In this document: piece by piece, positions 7,243 to 15,547 of the stretch
Numbering within the stretch: position 1 is the first letter of the stretch
How the letters are laid out: every line of letters starts with the position of its first letter
NCBI GenBank assembly: GCA_023433775.1
Contig: JAEYTY010000109.1
Location: forward strand, 1-31,957
DNA from: Pseudomonadota bacterium
Lineage (GTDB): Bacteria; Pseudomonadota; Alphaproteobacteria; Rhizobiales; Devosiaceae
Direction of reading: 5' to 3'
Length of the DNA stretch: 31,957 nucleotides
Program-made: the position numbers and the translations under genes
Notes under the pieces: model-generated
What the model was told of the DNA's origin: nothing
What the model saw: the letters and a program-made list of their open reading frames with translations, nothing else
Database searches by the model: none

Positions 7243-8721
7243 CTATTCCGTCCAGTGGATGTCGCGCAGCACCACGCCCTCGACAGGCGCGTTCTGCCAC
7301 ATGCCGTCAAGCTTGGCGTTCCATACCCCGGTTTGGGGCAATTGGAAGAGATAGCCATTGACCGCATCATTGCTGATGATGGTCTGCGCCTCGATGGAAA
7401 GCGCCTTGCGCTGGGCGGCGTCGGTCGTGGCATTGAGCGTCTCGATAAGGGTCCGAAGCTCTGGATTGTCATAGCCGAAATAATAGGCGGGGTCGGCATA
7501 GATTCCGATGTCGAAGGGTTCGACATGGCTGATGATGGTCAGGTCGAAGTCCTTGTTTGTCAACACGTCTTCCAGCCATTGCGGGAATTCCACATTGATC
7601 AGCTCAAGCTGGATGCCCACCTTGGCAAACTGGCTGGCGACGATCTGGCCCGAGAGGCGCGCATAGGCCAGCGGCGGCAATTTAAGTGTCGCCCGGAACC
7701 CGTCGGGGTAGCCAGCTTCTGCCAGCAGCGCCTTGGCCTTTTCAGGGTCGTATTCATAGGTGCCGGTCAGGTCGACATAGTCAGGGTGATGCGGCGCAAA
7801 ATGCGTCCCTATGGGCGTGCCATAGCCATAGGTCGCGCCCTCGATGATTTCCTGCCGGTCGAGCGCATGGGCCATGGCCTGGCGCACGCGCAGATCGTCG
7901 AACGGCGCCTTGGCGTTATTGGTCGAGAGGATCGTTTCGCCCTCGGTGGAACCAACCAACACATTGAACTGCGGATTGTTTTCAAACACCGCCAGTGCCT
8001 CGGCGGCAAAATTGTTGATCCCGTCAATGTCTCCGGCCAGCAGCGCATTGGTCATGGTCGCCGTGTCGGAAATGAACACATAAGTCGCCTTGGTCAGCGT
8101 CGGCAAGTCACCCCAATAGGGGCCATATTGCTCGAGGATAACCCGGCTGCCCCGGTCCCACTGCACAAAGGCGAAGGGGCCGGTGCCAATGGGCTCGCTG
8201 CCATTATTGTCAGCACTTTCCGGCGCAACAATCACCGCATCACCGCGGCCGATATTGAACAGGAACAATCCATCGGGCCGCGACAGCGTGATTTCCACAT
8301 TGAGCGGATCGACCACGGCGACGTCGGCAATGGAGGTGTATAGCGCCTTCTGCGCATTGACGCTGTCATCGGCCAGCAGCCGGTCGAAGGTGAATTTTAC
8401 GTCCTCGGCATCAAAGGCGGTGCCATCGTGGAACGTGACTCCCTCATTGAGAGCAAAGGCATATTTCAGCCCGTCATCCGAAATGGTCCAGCTCTTCGCC
8501 AACCCCGGCTGCACGATACCGGCCTCGTCAATGCGGACAAGGCCCTCAAACACGTTCTGATAGACGATGATGTCGATGGCCTCGGCGGCGCCCGCCGTAG
8601 GGTCCAGCGCCGGTGGTTCCAGCGCCACGCCGATACGGATTTCGGTCGGCTGCGCGAATGCGGCGCTCGTTGCGAAAACCAGTCCGGCAATGGCCAGCGT
8701 CAGCGGAGCGGGAAAGCGCAT
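7243..8721 (-). CDS. peptide ABC transporter substrate-binding protein (SBP family 5)
   Basis: A 492-residue periplasmic binding protein with a Sec signal peptide (MRFPAPLTLAIAGLVFATSAAFAQ, cleavage likely after AFA). Mature-domain landmarks are GVALEPPALDP, the VYQNVFEGLV segment, LAKSWTISDDGLKYAFALNEGVTFHDGTAFDAEDVKFTFDRLL and, later, RQAMAHALDRQEII, all typical of DppA/OppA-like proteins. It should capture peptides, or peptide-like or opine-like solutes, and deliver them to the two permeases. The ATG at 8721 is chosen over an in-frame TTG at 8733 because the TTG lies in the strong GGAGGA ribosome site. It is the first gene of a four-gene operon. Family 5 proteins bind many substrates, so the cargo is not determined. 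Confidence 0.92.
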   Translation of the reverse strand: MRFPAPLTLAIAGLVFATSAAFAQPTEIRIGVALEPPALDPTAGAAEAIDIIVYQNVFEGLVRIDEAGIVQPGLAKSWTISDDGLKYAFALNEGVTFHDGTAFDAEDVKFTFDRLLADDSVNAQKALYTSIADVAVVDPLNVEITLSRPDGLFLFNIGRGDAVIVAPESADNNGSEPIGTGPFAFVQWDRGSRVILEQYGPYWGDLPTLTKATYVFISDTATMTNALLAGDIDGINNFAAEALAVFENNPQFNVLVGSTEGETILSTNNAKAPFDDLRVRQAMAHALDRQEIIEGATYGYGTPIGTHFAPHHPDYVDLTGTYEYDPEKAKALLAEAGYPDGFRATLKLPPLAYARLSGQIVASQFAKVGIQLELINVEFPQWLEDVLTNKDFDLTIISHVEPFDIGIYADPAYYFGYDNPELRTLIETLNATTDAAQRKALSIEAQTIISNDAVNGYLFQLPQTGVWNAKLDGMWQNAPVEGVVLRDIHWTE

Positions 8722-8763
8722 TGGGTCCTCCAATCGGCACCAGCCATCGGCGCCCTTTGCGCA

Positions 8764-8772
8764 ACTATATCA
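8764..8772 (-). promoter_or_regulatory. extended -10 promoter candidate for the peptide importer operon
   Basis: Read on the minus strand, TGATATAGT is a TGn-type extended -10 (TATAGT) about 43 bases before the binding-protein start. No good -35 is visible 16-18 bases further upstream. It lies in the 82-base gap after the iron permease gene and suggests the peptide operon has its own promoter. Weak evidence: a single motif. Confidence 0.35.
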
Positions 8773-8803
8773 AAGCCCAGCGATTCCGCACCCTGCCAAA
8801 AGC

Positions 8804-10441
8804 TCAGACTTTGCGCCTGTCTGCGCCCCGTATCGCCAGGATAACCGGCGCCAGCCCCACTAGCACGATGCAGAGGGCCGGCAGCGCCGCCTGGGCAAAA
8901 AGGCCCACATTGGCCCGTGAATAAATCAGTGTTGCGAGCGTCTCGACCCCCAGTGGTCGCAACAGCAATGTCGCCGGCAATTCCTTGACGATTTCGACGA
9001 ACACCAGCGTGCCTGCGGACAGAATGGCCGGCATCAGCGTCGGCAGATCGATCCGGAACAGAATGGACGTCGGGCTGCCGCCCAGCGCCCGCCCGGCATC
9101 CAGCATAGAGCGGCCCCGCTTGCGCATCGCCGCGTCGAGCGTCGAATGGCTCACAGCGAGAAAACGGATGGCATAGACATAGAGCAGCGCCGCCATGGAT
9201 CCGGACAGGATCAGGCCCGGCCGCCAATCCATCAGCGCCATGGTCATGCGGTTGAACCAGAGGTCGGCCTGCCCGAGTGGCTGCAGCAGCCCTAGTGCCA
9301 GAACTGTGCCGGGAATGGCATAGCCCAGCGTCGAAAGCTTGATGAGGCCGCGCGTCCTTGCGCCGCGACTCTCCCCCAGCCGCGCGGCCAGCAGCCCAAG
9401 TGCCACCGTGATCACCGCGCCAAGGCAGGCCAGCAGAACGGTGGGCACCAGCGCCCGCAGCGTCAGCGCTACAGTGTCAGAATGAATAAGCCGGATCGAA
9501 AGATAGGCCATTTCCCCTGCCGGAATACCAAAGCCCAGCGCGAACAACAGGGCGCAAAAGCAAAAGGCCAACCAGCGCCGCCACCCATTGAGCACTTCAT
9601 GTGCGGGCGGAACCCTGTTGTCCCTTTGCCCGGAATAAACCCGGTTCTGCCGCGCCCGCTGTTCTGCGGCAATCAGCAGCCCGATCACCAGCACCACGGT
9701 CACGGCCAATTGCGCCGCCCCACCAAAATCACCGCGATTGATCCAGGTGGAATAGATGATGGCCGTGATGGAATTGACGCCGAAATATTGTACGGCCCCG
9801 AGATCGTTGATCACCTCCATCATCGCCAGCGTCATGCCGACCACCAGCGCTGGCCGGGCGATGGGCAGGATAATCGTGAAAAACGTCCGCGCGCCACCGG
9901 CGCCCAGCGTCCGCGCCGCAATGCTCAGCGCGCTCGATTGCATGAGGAAAAAGGCGCGGCAGGCGACATAGGTGTAAGGGTAGAGCACCGACGACAGCAC
10001 CAGCATCGCCCCCCAATTGCTCTTGATGTCGGGAAACCAGTAATCCCTGATCGTCTGCGCCCTGGTGATCTGGCGCAGCGTGGTCTGGATCGGCCCGGTA
10101 AAATCGAGGAATTCGACATAGGCATAGGCCGCGAGATAAGTCGGCACCGCCAGCGGCAGCACCAGCGCCCAGTCGAAAATGCGGCGCAGCGGAAAATCAT
10201 AATGGGTGACCAGCCAGGCTGCGACCAGTCCTGCGGCTCCCGAGATCACGCCAACGGAAACCATCAACAGGCCGGTTTCCCGCAGCGCCGTCGGCAGCAT
10301 TGTCGCGGCCAGCCCATTGCTGCCCGTGCCCAGCGCTCCCAGTGCCGCGGCGCCAAGCCACAGGATAGGCACGCCGACAATCAGCACCAGCACAAGCGGC
10401 AGGACCGGCAGGGCAAAAGCCCCGCCGGTCCAAAATTTCAA
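8804..10441 (-). CDS. ferric-iron-type ABC transporter permease, two fused permease domains (FbpB/SfuB family)
   Basis: A 545-residue membrane protein with two related permease halves, about residues 45-265 and 330-530, each with its own coupling loop (ARTLGAGGARTFFTIILPIARPAL and GRALGGSPTSILFRIDLPTLMPAI). This duplicated form is the usual one for iron(III) importers of the FbpB/SfuB/AfuB group. It lies 63 bases after the binding-protein gene and is surely cotranscribed with it. The start is uncertain. The ORF opens at TTG 10441, where the AGGA site is immediately adjacent rather than spaced, and no ATG or GTG exists between the upstream stop and this point. No FbpC-like ATPase follows; the next gene is the peptide-binding protein. 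The ATPase must be encoded elsewhere or shared. Confidence 0.9.
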   Translation of the reverse strand: MKFWTGGAFALPVLPLVLVLIVGVPILWLGAAALGALGTGSNGLAATMLPTALRETGLLMVSVGVISGAAGLVAAWLVTHYDFPLRRIFDWALVLPLAVPTYLAAYAYVEFLDFTGPIQTTLRQITRAQTIRDYWFPDIKSNWGAMLVLSSVLYPYTYVACRAFFLMQSSALSIAARTLGAGGARTFFTIILPIARPALVVGMTLAMMEVINDLGAVQYFGVNSITAIIYSTWINRGDFGGAAQLAVTVVLVIGLLIAAEQRARQNRVYSGQRDNRVPPAHEVLNGWRRWLAFCFCALLFALGFGIPAGEMAYLSIRLIHSDTVALTLRALVPTVLLACLGAVITVALGLLAARLGESRGARTRGLIKLSTLGYAIPGTVLALGLLQPLGQADLWFNRMTMALMDWRPGLILSGSMAALLYVYAIRFLAVSHSTLDAAMRKRGRSMLDAGRALGGSPTSILFRIDLPTLMPAILSAGTLVFVEIVKELPATLLLRPLGVETLATLIYSRANVGLFAQAALPALCIVLVGLAPVILAIRGADRRKV

Positions 10442-10504
10442 TCCTGGTGTGGCCCGTTGTAAAATACGGAAGCCCTCACATCTGGCCCTAAAGGGCGTCA
10501 GGTC

Positions 10505-11551
10505 CTAGCTCTGCGGACCTTCGTTGAACTTGAGCTCGTCCACCAGCGCAGCAGCAGCGGCGCGGTTGGCGGCAACTTCAGTCAGCGGCACAGCCGAAGC
10601 CTTCAGCTCACCCCAGCTTGCCACCAGTTCATTGATGGGCGCACCGGGAACAACCGGGAACTCATAATTGGTGTCGGCATAGATCGACTGTGCTTCGTCC
10701 GACAGCAGGAATTCGATCAGCTTGTTGGCGTTTTCGGCGTTCGGCGCGTGCTTGGTGATGAAACCACCAGCCACATTCACCTGCGTACCGTCGGCTTCAG
10801 CGTTCGGATAGATGATCCGGGCGGAATTGGCCCAGTCCTTCTGCTCCGGCTCGGCGGTGTTATTGAGCATCGCACCCATGTAATAGGTGTTGCCGATGGC
10901 CAGGTCACACGAGCCTTCGAGAATGTTCTTCACCTGCGCACGGTCGCTGCCATTGGGGGCAAAGGCGAGATTGTCGCGCACCTTGGTCAGCCATTCCCGG
11001 GCCTTCTCTTCGCCATTGACGGCGATGTAGTGGGCGATGAGGCCGATATTATAGGCATGGTCGCCCGGACGGGTGCAGATACGGCCCTTCCATTCGTCCG
11101 AAGCCAGATCGTCATAGGTCAGCGCAGTCGCGTCGACCCGGTCCTTCGACACGTAGAACACGCGGCTGCGCAGCGACAGGGCTGTCCAGTTGGCGTCGTC
11201 ATCGCGGAAGGCTTCCGGCACGCGCTCGGTGAGGGCAGGGGTGCTGATGGGCTGGGTCAGGCCCTGCTCTTCAGCGCCAACCAGATTGCCGATATCGACC
11301 GTCAGCACCACGTCGGCTGGCGACAGCTCGCCTTCGGCGGCGACGCGTTCCAGCAGGCCGTCACCGGCATAAAGCACATTGGCGGTGATGCCGGTCTCGG
11401 CCGAAAACTTGTCCAGCAGCGGCTGGAGCAGGCTCTGCTCACGATAGCTGTAAATGTTCACTTCGCCGCTCTGGGCGAAGGCGGGCGCAACGGCGCCGAC
11501 AAGAATGGTGGTCGCCAGAAGGGCGCCGGCAAGGCGCGCTGTCATGGTCAT
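10505..11551 (-). CDS. ferric-iron-type ABC transporter substrate-binding protein (FbpA/FutA family)
   Basis: A 348-residue periplasmic protein with a signal peptide ending AVAPAFAQ. The mature start GEVNIYSYREQ, the ADVVLTVDIGNL segment and above all the adjacent tyrosines Y223-Y224 in IGNTYYMGAML match FbpA-type ferric ion binding proteins, where the tyrosine pair ligates Fe3+. It should deliver iron to the permease encoded next. The start at 11551 is supported by AGGAG 7 bases upstream; a longer frame back to 11608 only translates a GC-rich hairpin region, giving the tell-tale VTRGLDPR. A hairpin (CGGGG at 11571-11575, CCCCG at 11583-11587) sits just ahead of the ribosome site. An Irr-box-like sequence lies about 110 bases upstream. 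Thiamine or other anions are less likely cargoes because of the tyrosine pair. Confidence 0.9.
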   Translation of the reverse strand: MTMTARLAGALLATTILVGAVAPAFAQSGEVNIYSYREQSLLQPLLDKFSAETGITANVLYAGDGLLERVAAEGELSPADVVLTVDIGNLVGAEEQGLTQPISTPALTERVPEAFRDDDANWTALSLRSRVFYVSKDRVDATALTYDDLASDEWKGRICTRPGDHAYNIGLIAHYIAVNGEEKAREWLTKVRDNLAFAPNGSDRAQVKNILEGSCDLAIGNTYYMGAMLNNTAEPEQKDWANSARIIYPNAEADGTQVNVAGGFITKHAPNAENANKLIEFLLSDEAQSIYADTNYEFPVVPGAPINELVASWGELKASAVPLTEVAANRAAAAALVDELKFNEGPQS

Positions 11552-11657
11552 TGTGCTTCTCCTGCTGCATCGGGGGTCAAGGCCCCGGGTGACGCGCCCT
11601 ACATGCATTTCGGTCAGGAGAATGTCAATAAATTCAATGAATACAAATACTTACAGC

Positions 11658-11672
11658 TTAGAACCATTCAAG
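11658..11672. promoter_or_regulatory. Irr-box (ICE)-like sequence before the iron-binding protein gene
   Basis: TTAGAACCATTCAAG matches the rhizobial iron control element pattern TTAGAA-N3-TTCTAA at 10 of 12 defined positions, with the right half imperfect. On the minus strand a promoter-like TTGAAT (11668-11673) overlaps it. In Hyphomicrobiales, Irr controls iron genes through such sites. The location in front of an iron importer makes it plausible, but one imperfect match in an AT-rich gap could be chance. Confidence 0.35.
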
Positions 11673-11733
11673 GAACCGGGACAGAAACCCTGTGAAATCA
11701 GGCTTTTAGCTGACTAAAAAAATCTTGTTTTAT

Positions 11734-14355
11734 TCAGCCCTGCGACGAAGTGGCCGACATATCGACCAGATCTGCAGGGATGCGAAGGCTGAACAGCATC
11801 CCGTCTTCGCCCGCCGGGTCGATCGAAAGCGACACCGTATTGACCGCCAGCAGCGACCGCGTCAGCGCCAGCCCGACGCTGGATCGCACAGGCGCCAGCA
11901 CCTGGCCATCGCGGCTCGTGCCGTCGCGGAACACCACAAAGCGTTCGGCCATGTCCACCGCATGGTTGGAGCTGTCGCGCACATGGATGGCAATGCCGCC
12001 ATCATCGAGATGCTGGGCTGAGATCACCACCGCCCCACCGGTTGCGGTCTGATCAATGGCGCTGGCCAGAAGGTTCAGCACTGCCTGTTGCAGCGATGCC
12101 TGGTCCGCCGTCACCCGGGGCAGGGTTTCCGAAATAGCGTTGCGCACGATGACGCGGGCATTATTGGCCTGCTCGCGGATGCGAATGACGCAGCTTTCCA
12201 ACAGGCCCGTCAGGTCAAGGCTGGCGCGCTGCGGCAGGTAGCGGCCGTCGCGCAGGCGGGCATAGTCATCGAGTTCATCGACCAGCGCCGCGATTTCCTG
12301 GCCTGCCTTGCCAATGTCATTGGCATAGCCCTCATAGCGTTCATTGCCGAGCGCCCCGAAGGCTTCGGAACGGATAAGGTCGGCAAAGCCCACAATCGTA
12401 TTGAGTGGCCGCCGCACACCCCGACTGATGCGCGCCAGCAGCGCCGGATCAATGTCGGACGGCACCATCATCCGCGCCGGCGTTGTCTCCCTTGCCCGCA
12501 CAAAACCAAAATAGCCCTGCAACACCCCGGCTTGGCCAAGCGCAAACAGCAGAATATCGGACTTGCCGTCACGCGAACGCAGCGCCAGGCATGGGCGCGA
12601 CGTTTCGGCAAAGCGCGCGGGCCGTTCGAGGAATGCGCGCAACACCACGGAATCATCTTCCCCGATCAGCGCCGAAAGCGGCTGGCCTGAAAGCGGCTTG
12701 CCCGCCGAAAGCAGCGCGGCGGCGGGCGAATTGCCCAGCGTCACCACGCCGGCACGATTGGCCTCGATAAAGCCATCGCTGCGGATATCGGCAAGCGTTT
12801 CGGCAAAGGCCCGTACTGCGTCTTCGTGTCCGGTGCGCACTTCTGTCGTGCTGGCCGACAGCATCAGGGCAGGGCGGCCCTGCCACGACACCGATTGCAG
12901 CCGCGCCGTCACCGGCACCAGCGTGCCATCGCGCTGCACCAGATGGTTGACCGGCCCGGCTTCATGTTCGTCCGAACCTGCCGCCGGGAAAATCGCCGCC
13001 AAGCCAGCCTGCCGCAGGCTTTCGACCGATTCATAACCAACCATTTCGGTAATGGCGCGATTGGCAAACAACACCTGCTGGTCGCGGAACACCATAATGC
13101 CCAGCGGTAGCCGGTTGAGCACCAGCGTCTCACCACCGAGATTGATGAGATCAGCCGAACGCGCCCCGCCATTTGCCGGCACGCCACTGGCTCCACCGGC
13201 CATAACAGGCGAATTGCCCTGCTGGCCGATATCGCCGACGCGGTCGGTCAGGATGCGCGACAGCTCATCGAAATTATATCGGGTGACGCGCTCGACCGCC
13301 TCGGAGTCCGAAATCACGCCCTCAAGCGCTGCTTCCATCTGCTCGATGGAATCCTCTGGCTCAGCTGCTGGTGCTTCGTCACCGACCGGCGGCGCTACCT
13401 CTTCGTCTTCGGCGCGGGCATCCGCGACAAAGCCGCGACCCGTGACCTTGCACAATATCGGCGCCTCATTGGCCGGCTCGGGCTCCGCCTCGTCCTCATC
13501 CTGATCCGCGCCATCAAATGTCACCGGCGCCACGGAGTGCGGCGGGTGGTCATCTTCTTCCGTGAGGGGGCTATAAAGCGCCTCGTCGGCGGCCAGCCGG
13601 TCGACAAGGCTGCTCAGCCGATGCGCCGCCTCGTCAAGCTCGGCTTCTTCGTCGGCGGCAACAGCGTCCGCCTCTGGCACAACCGATGCGTCATCACGCA
13701 CCGGCGCGACGCTCTGTTCTTCTTCCGGCTGGGACCACAACTGCTTCGGGGCCGGGGCGTCCTGCACCTCGCTATCGGGCTCCTGCCAGTCCTGCATATC
13801 GCGGCTTAGGCCATCATCTTCGACGACTGCACTCGCCTCGACATGTGCGGCTTCTTCTGCCCCGCCGCCGTCAGACGGAATTTCCGCGGCAACCGGCTCC
13901 GCCACATCGTCGGCCTGCTCAGGAACGACATCCTCAACCGGTTCAACCGCCACCGCGTCTCCGGCCTCTTCCTCCTCAGCCGCCTGCAAAATGTCCGGGT
14001 CAATGGGATCAACCCCCACGACCAGCAGAACATTCTCGCCATTTTCCCAGCTCAGCGGGGTCGTGGCGCAGGTCGAGGATATCGGCTTGTCGCCGGCCAG
14101 AAACTGAATGCGCGCTAGGCTTGTCCGTCCCGATGAACCAAGGCGCACAATCCGCGCCACCTGGCCCTTGATCGGAACCGCCAGTTCCGCCCGCTTCAAT
14201 CCATGTTTTTTGAGCTTGGCGTGAAACAGCCCGGCCGCCGCATTGGACCAGAGCAGCCTCTGGCCGTCGCCGGACCACAGCCATGCCGGGCGGGCATCCT
14301 CCGCGTGCTGCAGCACGCGGCGGGCGTTTGGCAATGTGCTCCAGCGCTCATTCAT
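11734..14355 (-). CDS. large PAS-domain protein with a degenerate histidine kinase core (probable pseudokinase)
   Basis: An 873-residue soluble protein from the ATG at 14355 (a TTG at 14427 is possible but has no better ribosome site). It has an N-terminal PAS-like segment (about 15-110), a long acidic Glu/Asp/Ala/Pro linker (about 120-330), a clear PAS domain from about 418 (LPLGIMVFRDQQVLFANRAITEMVGYES), a second PAS-like segment from about 520, then a kinase-like core. The DHp helix reads LLARISRGVRRPLNTIVGFADLI, where active kinases have SHELRTPLN: the phosphoacceptor His is Arg 645. The ATP-binding part is also eroded: NLLASAIDQT lacks the N-box Asn, the DxGxG loop is replaced by RDSSNHAV, and G2 is GLAL. 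No membrane helix is seen. Relatives include the PdhS/DivJ/PleC group and the non-His kinase DivL that control alphaproteobacterial cell cycle. A scaffold or regulator role is inference. Confidence 0.82.
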   Translation of the reverse strand: MNERWSTLPNARRVLQHAEDARPAWLWSGDGQRLLWSNAAAGLFHAKLKKHGLKRAELAVPIKGQVARIVRLGSSGRTSLARIQFLAGDKPISSTCATTPLSWENGENVLLVVGVDPIDPDILQAAEEEEAGDAVAVEPVEDVVPEQADDVAEPVAAEIPSDGGGAEEAAHVEASAVVEDDGLSRDMQDWQEPDSEVQDAPAPKQLWSQPEEEQSVAPVRDDASVVPEADAVAADEEAELDEAAHRLSSLVDRLAADEALYSPLTEEDDHPPHSVAPVTFDGADQDEDEAEPEPANEAPILCKVTGRGFVADARAEDEEVAPPVGDEAPAAEPEDSIEQMEAALEGVISDSEAVERVTRYNFDELSRILTDRVGDIGQQGNSPVMAGGASGVPANGGARSADLINLGGETLVLNRLPLGIMVFRDQQVLFANRAITEMVGYESVESLRQAGLAAIFPAAGSDEHEAGPVNHLVQRDGTLVPVTARLQSVSWQGRPALMLSASTTEVRTGHEDAVRAFAETLADIRSDGFIEANRAGVVTLGNSPAAALLSAGKPLSGQPLSALIGEDDSVVLRAFLERPARFAETSRPCLALRSRDGKSDILLFALGQAGVLQGYFGFVRARETTPARMMVPSDIDPALLARISRGVRRPLNTIVGFADLIRSEAFGALGNERYEGYANDIGKAGQEIAALVDELDDYARLRDGRYLPQRASLDLTGLLESCVIRIREQANNARVIVRNAISETLPRVTADQASLQQAVLNLLASAIDQTATGGAVVISAQHLDDGGIAIHVRDSSNHAVDMAERFVVFRDGTSRDGQVLAPVRSSVGLALTRSLLAVNTVSLSIDPAGEDGMLFSLRIPADLVDMSATSSQG

Positions 14356-14479
14356 AGGCGGCTTTCTAACGCGGCAAGGCAATTTGGAATTTGTGCCATA
14401 TCGGCACAAACGCCCGAAGTTCTTCAACTGTTCTTCATTATCGTGCTGGACCCGTCGAATCCAGCCTGACGCCGCTTTT

Positions 14480-14497
14480 GGGGCGTGTCATCGCCCC
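14480..14497. other. perfect 6-bp hairpin upstream of the pseudokinase gene
   Basis: GGGGCG and CGCCCC flank the 6-base loop TGTCAT. It sits in the 320-base gap between the pseudokinase gene start (14355, minus) and tRNA-His. There is no T-run on either side, so it is not a classical terminator. It could be part of the leader of the minus-strand gene. The rest of 14356-14599 holds nothing I recognise. Confidence 0.35.
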
Positions 14498-14599
14498 GGA
14501 TGGTTAAGTGCCTTGGCCCATGGACTGGTTGCGGCACCATCGGAATTTACTGTGCTAAGGGTCTGGCGCGGCACTGTGTCCACAGGTCGAAATCACTGC

Positions 14600-14628
14600 T
14601 TGTCATCATGGCGATCTCGACCTATGTT
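14600..14628 (+). promoter_or_regulatory. sigma-70-type promoter for tRNA-His
   Basis: TTGTCA (14600-14605), a 17-base spacer and TATGTT (14623-14628). The match to TTGACA/TATAAT with ideal spacing is good. It lies 47 bases upstream of the tRNA, and a G+C-rich stretch follows the -10. No other plus-strand gene would use it. Confidence 0.6.
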
Positions 14629-14675
14629 CCGCCCGTTTTCGGGGCGCCGTCTTCTCCGCGCCCCGGCAGGTATTT

Positions 14676-14752
14676 GCCGCCTTAGCTCAGTTGGTTAGAG
14701 CGCTAGATTGTGGATCTAGAGGTCCCCCGTTCGATCCGGGGAGGCGGTACCA
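14676..14752 (+). tRNA. tRNA-His (anticodon GTG), without G-1 and with A73
   Basis: A full cloverleaf can be folded: acceptor GCCGCCT (14676-14682) with AGGCGGT (14742-14748), D-arm GCTC/GAGC, anticodon stem CTAGA/TCTAG with loop TTGTGGA (anticodon GTG at 14710-14712), variable loop AGGTC, T-arm CCCCG-TTCGATC-CGGGG, and an encoded CCA (14750-14752). The first acceptor pair is G1-T72. Nearly all tRNA-His carry an extra G-1 opposite C73; here the base before G1 is T and position 73 is A. This matches the exception known from a large alphaproteobacterial clade. The hisS gene of the same type lies 2.1 kb downstream. Confidence 0.96.
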
Positions 14753-14776
14753 CCCCAAACCCCCGAGCTGATCGCC

Positions 14777-15421
14777 TCAGGATAGCACCACCACCTTGGT
14801 GTTAAGCTGCACGCGCTCATAAAGGTCCGTCACATCCTCGTTGGTCATGCGGATGCAGCCCGACGAGACATTGCCCCCAATCGTCCAGGGCTCATTGGTG
14901 CCGTGGATGCGGTAGAGCGTCGAACCGAGATAAAGCGCGCGCGCACCAAGCGGATTATTGGGGCCGCCTTCCATATAGGTCGGCAGACCGGGCTGGCGCT
15001 TGCGCATTTCTGCCGGTGGCGTCCAGCTTGGCCATTCTGCCTTGCGCGACACACGATGCGTGCCCGACCATTCAAAGCCGGAGCGGGCCACGCCGATGCC
15101 GTAGCGCAGCGCACGGCCATCGCCCAGAACGAAATAAAGATAGTGGCTGCGCGTATCGACCACCAATGTGCCGGAGCGCTCATTGGTCGGATAGCTCACC
15201 ACCTGCCGCAGATAGACCGGGTTCACCTGCGCATTGCCGCGCAAGGCCAGCGCATGGCGTGGCCGCTCATGGGTCATGGTAATGCCGGGGGGCGGGTTAA
15301 ACCGCCAGCCGCGCTGAAACTGACCCTGCGCCGCGCTGGGCGCCGCATAGGTCAAAACCACCAGAAGCGCCGAAAATCCGGCGAGCAGACTACGCCAACG
15401 AACTGAAAACACGCTCATCAT
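14777..15421 (-). CDS. L,D-transpeptidase (YkuD/ErfK family)
   Basis: A 214-residue exported protein with an N-terminal signal peptide or anchor (SLLAGFSALLVVLTYAAPSAAQ). The YkuD catalytic domain fills residues 65-214: the strand TLVVDTRSHYLYFVLGDGRALRYGIGVARSG, then GARALYLGSTLYRIHGT, with catalytic His 173 and Cys 189 in HGT...SSGCIRM, spaced 16 apart as in the family. Such enzymes make 3-3 crosslinks in peptidoglycan or attach proteins to it, in the periplasm. GPNNPLGARAL is the usual loop before the active site. Two ATGs stand in a row (15421, 15418); the GAGGGAG ribosome site directly abuts the first, so 15418 may be used. It faces tRNA-His tail on. An 8-base inverted repeat, GGCAAGCG/CGCTTGCC (15452-15459, 15493-15500), lies upstream. 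Confidence 0.92.
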   Translation of the reverse strand: MMSVFSVRWRSLLAGFSALLVVLTYAAPSAAQGQFQRGWRFNPPPGITMTHERPRHALALRGNAQVNPVYLRQVVSYPTNERSGTLVVDTRSHYLYFVLGDGRALRYGIGVARSGFEWSGTHRVSRKAEWPSWTPPAEMRKRQPGLPTYMEGGPNNPLGARALYLGSTLYRIHGTNEPWTIGGNVSSGCIRMTNEDVTDLYERVQLNTKVVVLS

Positions 15422-15547
15422 CTCCCTCGAGAACTGGGAGACATTTTGCCCGGCAAGCGCAAAAGACCCGTCAAGCCGCGTGGTAAACGCTTCGCTTGCC
15501 CAAAGGGTTAAGCGCTGGTTTCCGCTTCAGCTGAATGGCGATACAAC

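Noticed and set aside
7033..8343. 436-residue plus-strand ORF opposite the peptide-binding protein
   Set aside because: It covers the tail of a well-supported periplasmic binding protein and the permease start, and has no domain or ribosome site.
11552..11608. 19-residue N-terminal extension of the iron-binding protein (start at 11608)
   Set aside because: It precedes the signal peptide and translates a hairpin region as VTRGLDPR. ATG 11551 has a well-spaced AGGAG.
15505..15525. Possible CtrA site (TTAA-N7-TTT) upstream of the L,D-transpeptidase
   Set aside because: Only one good half-site. The second half does not match TTAA, so support is too weak.
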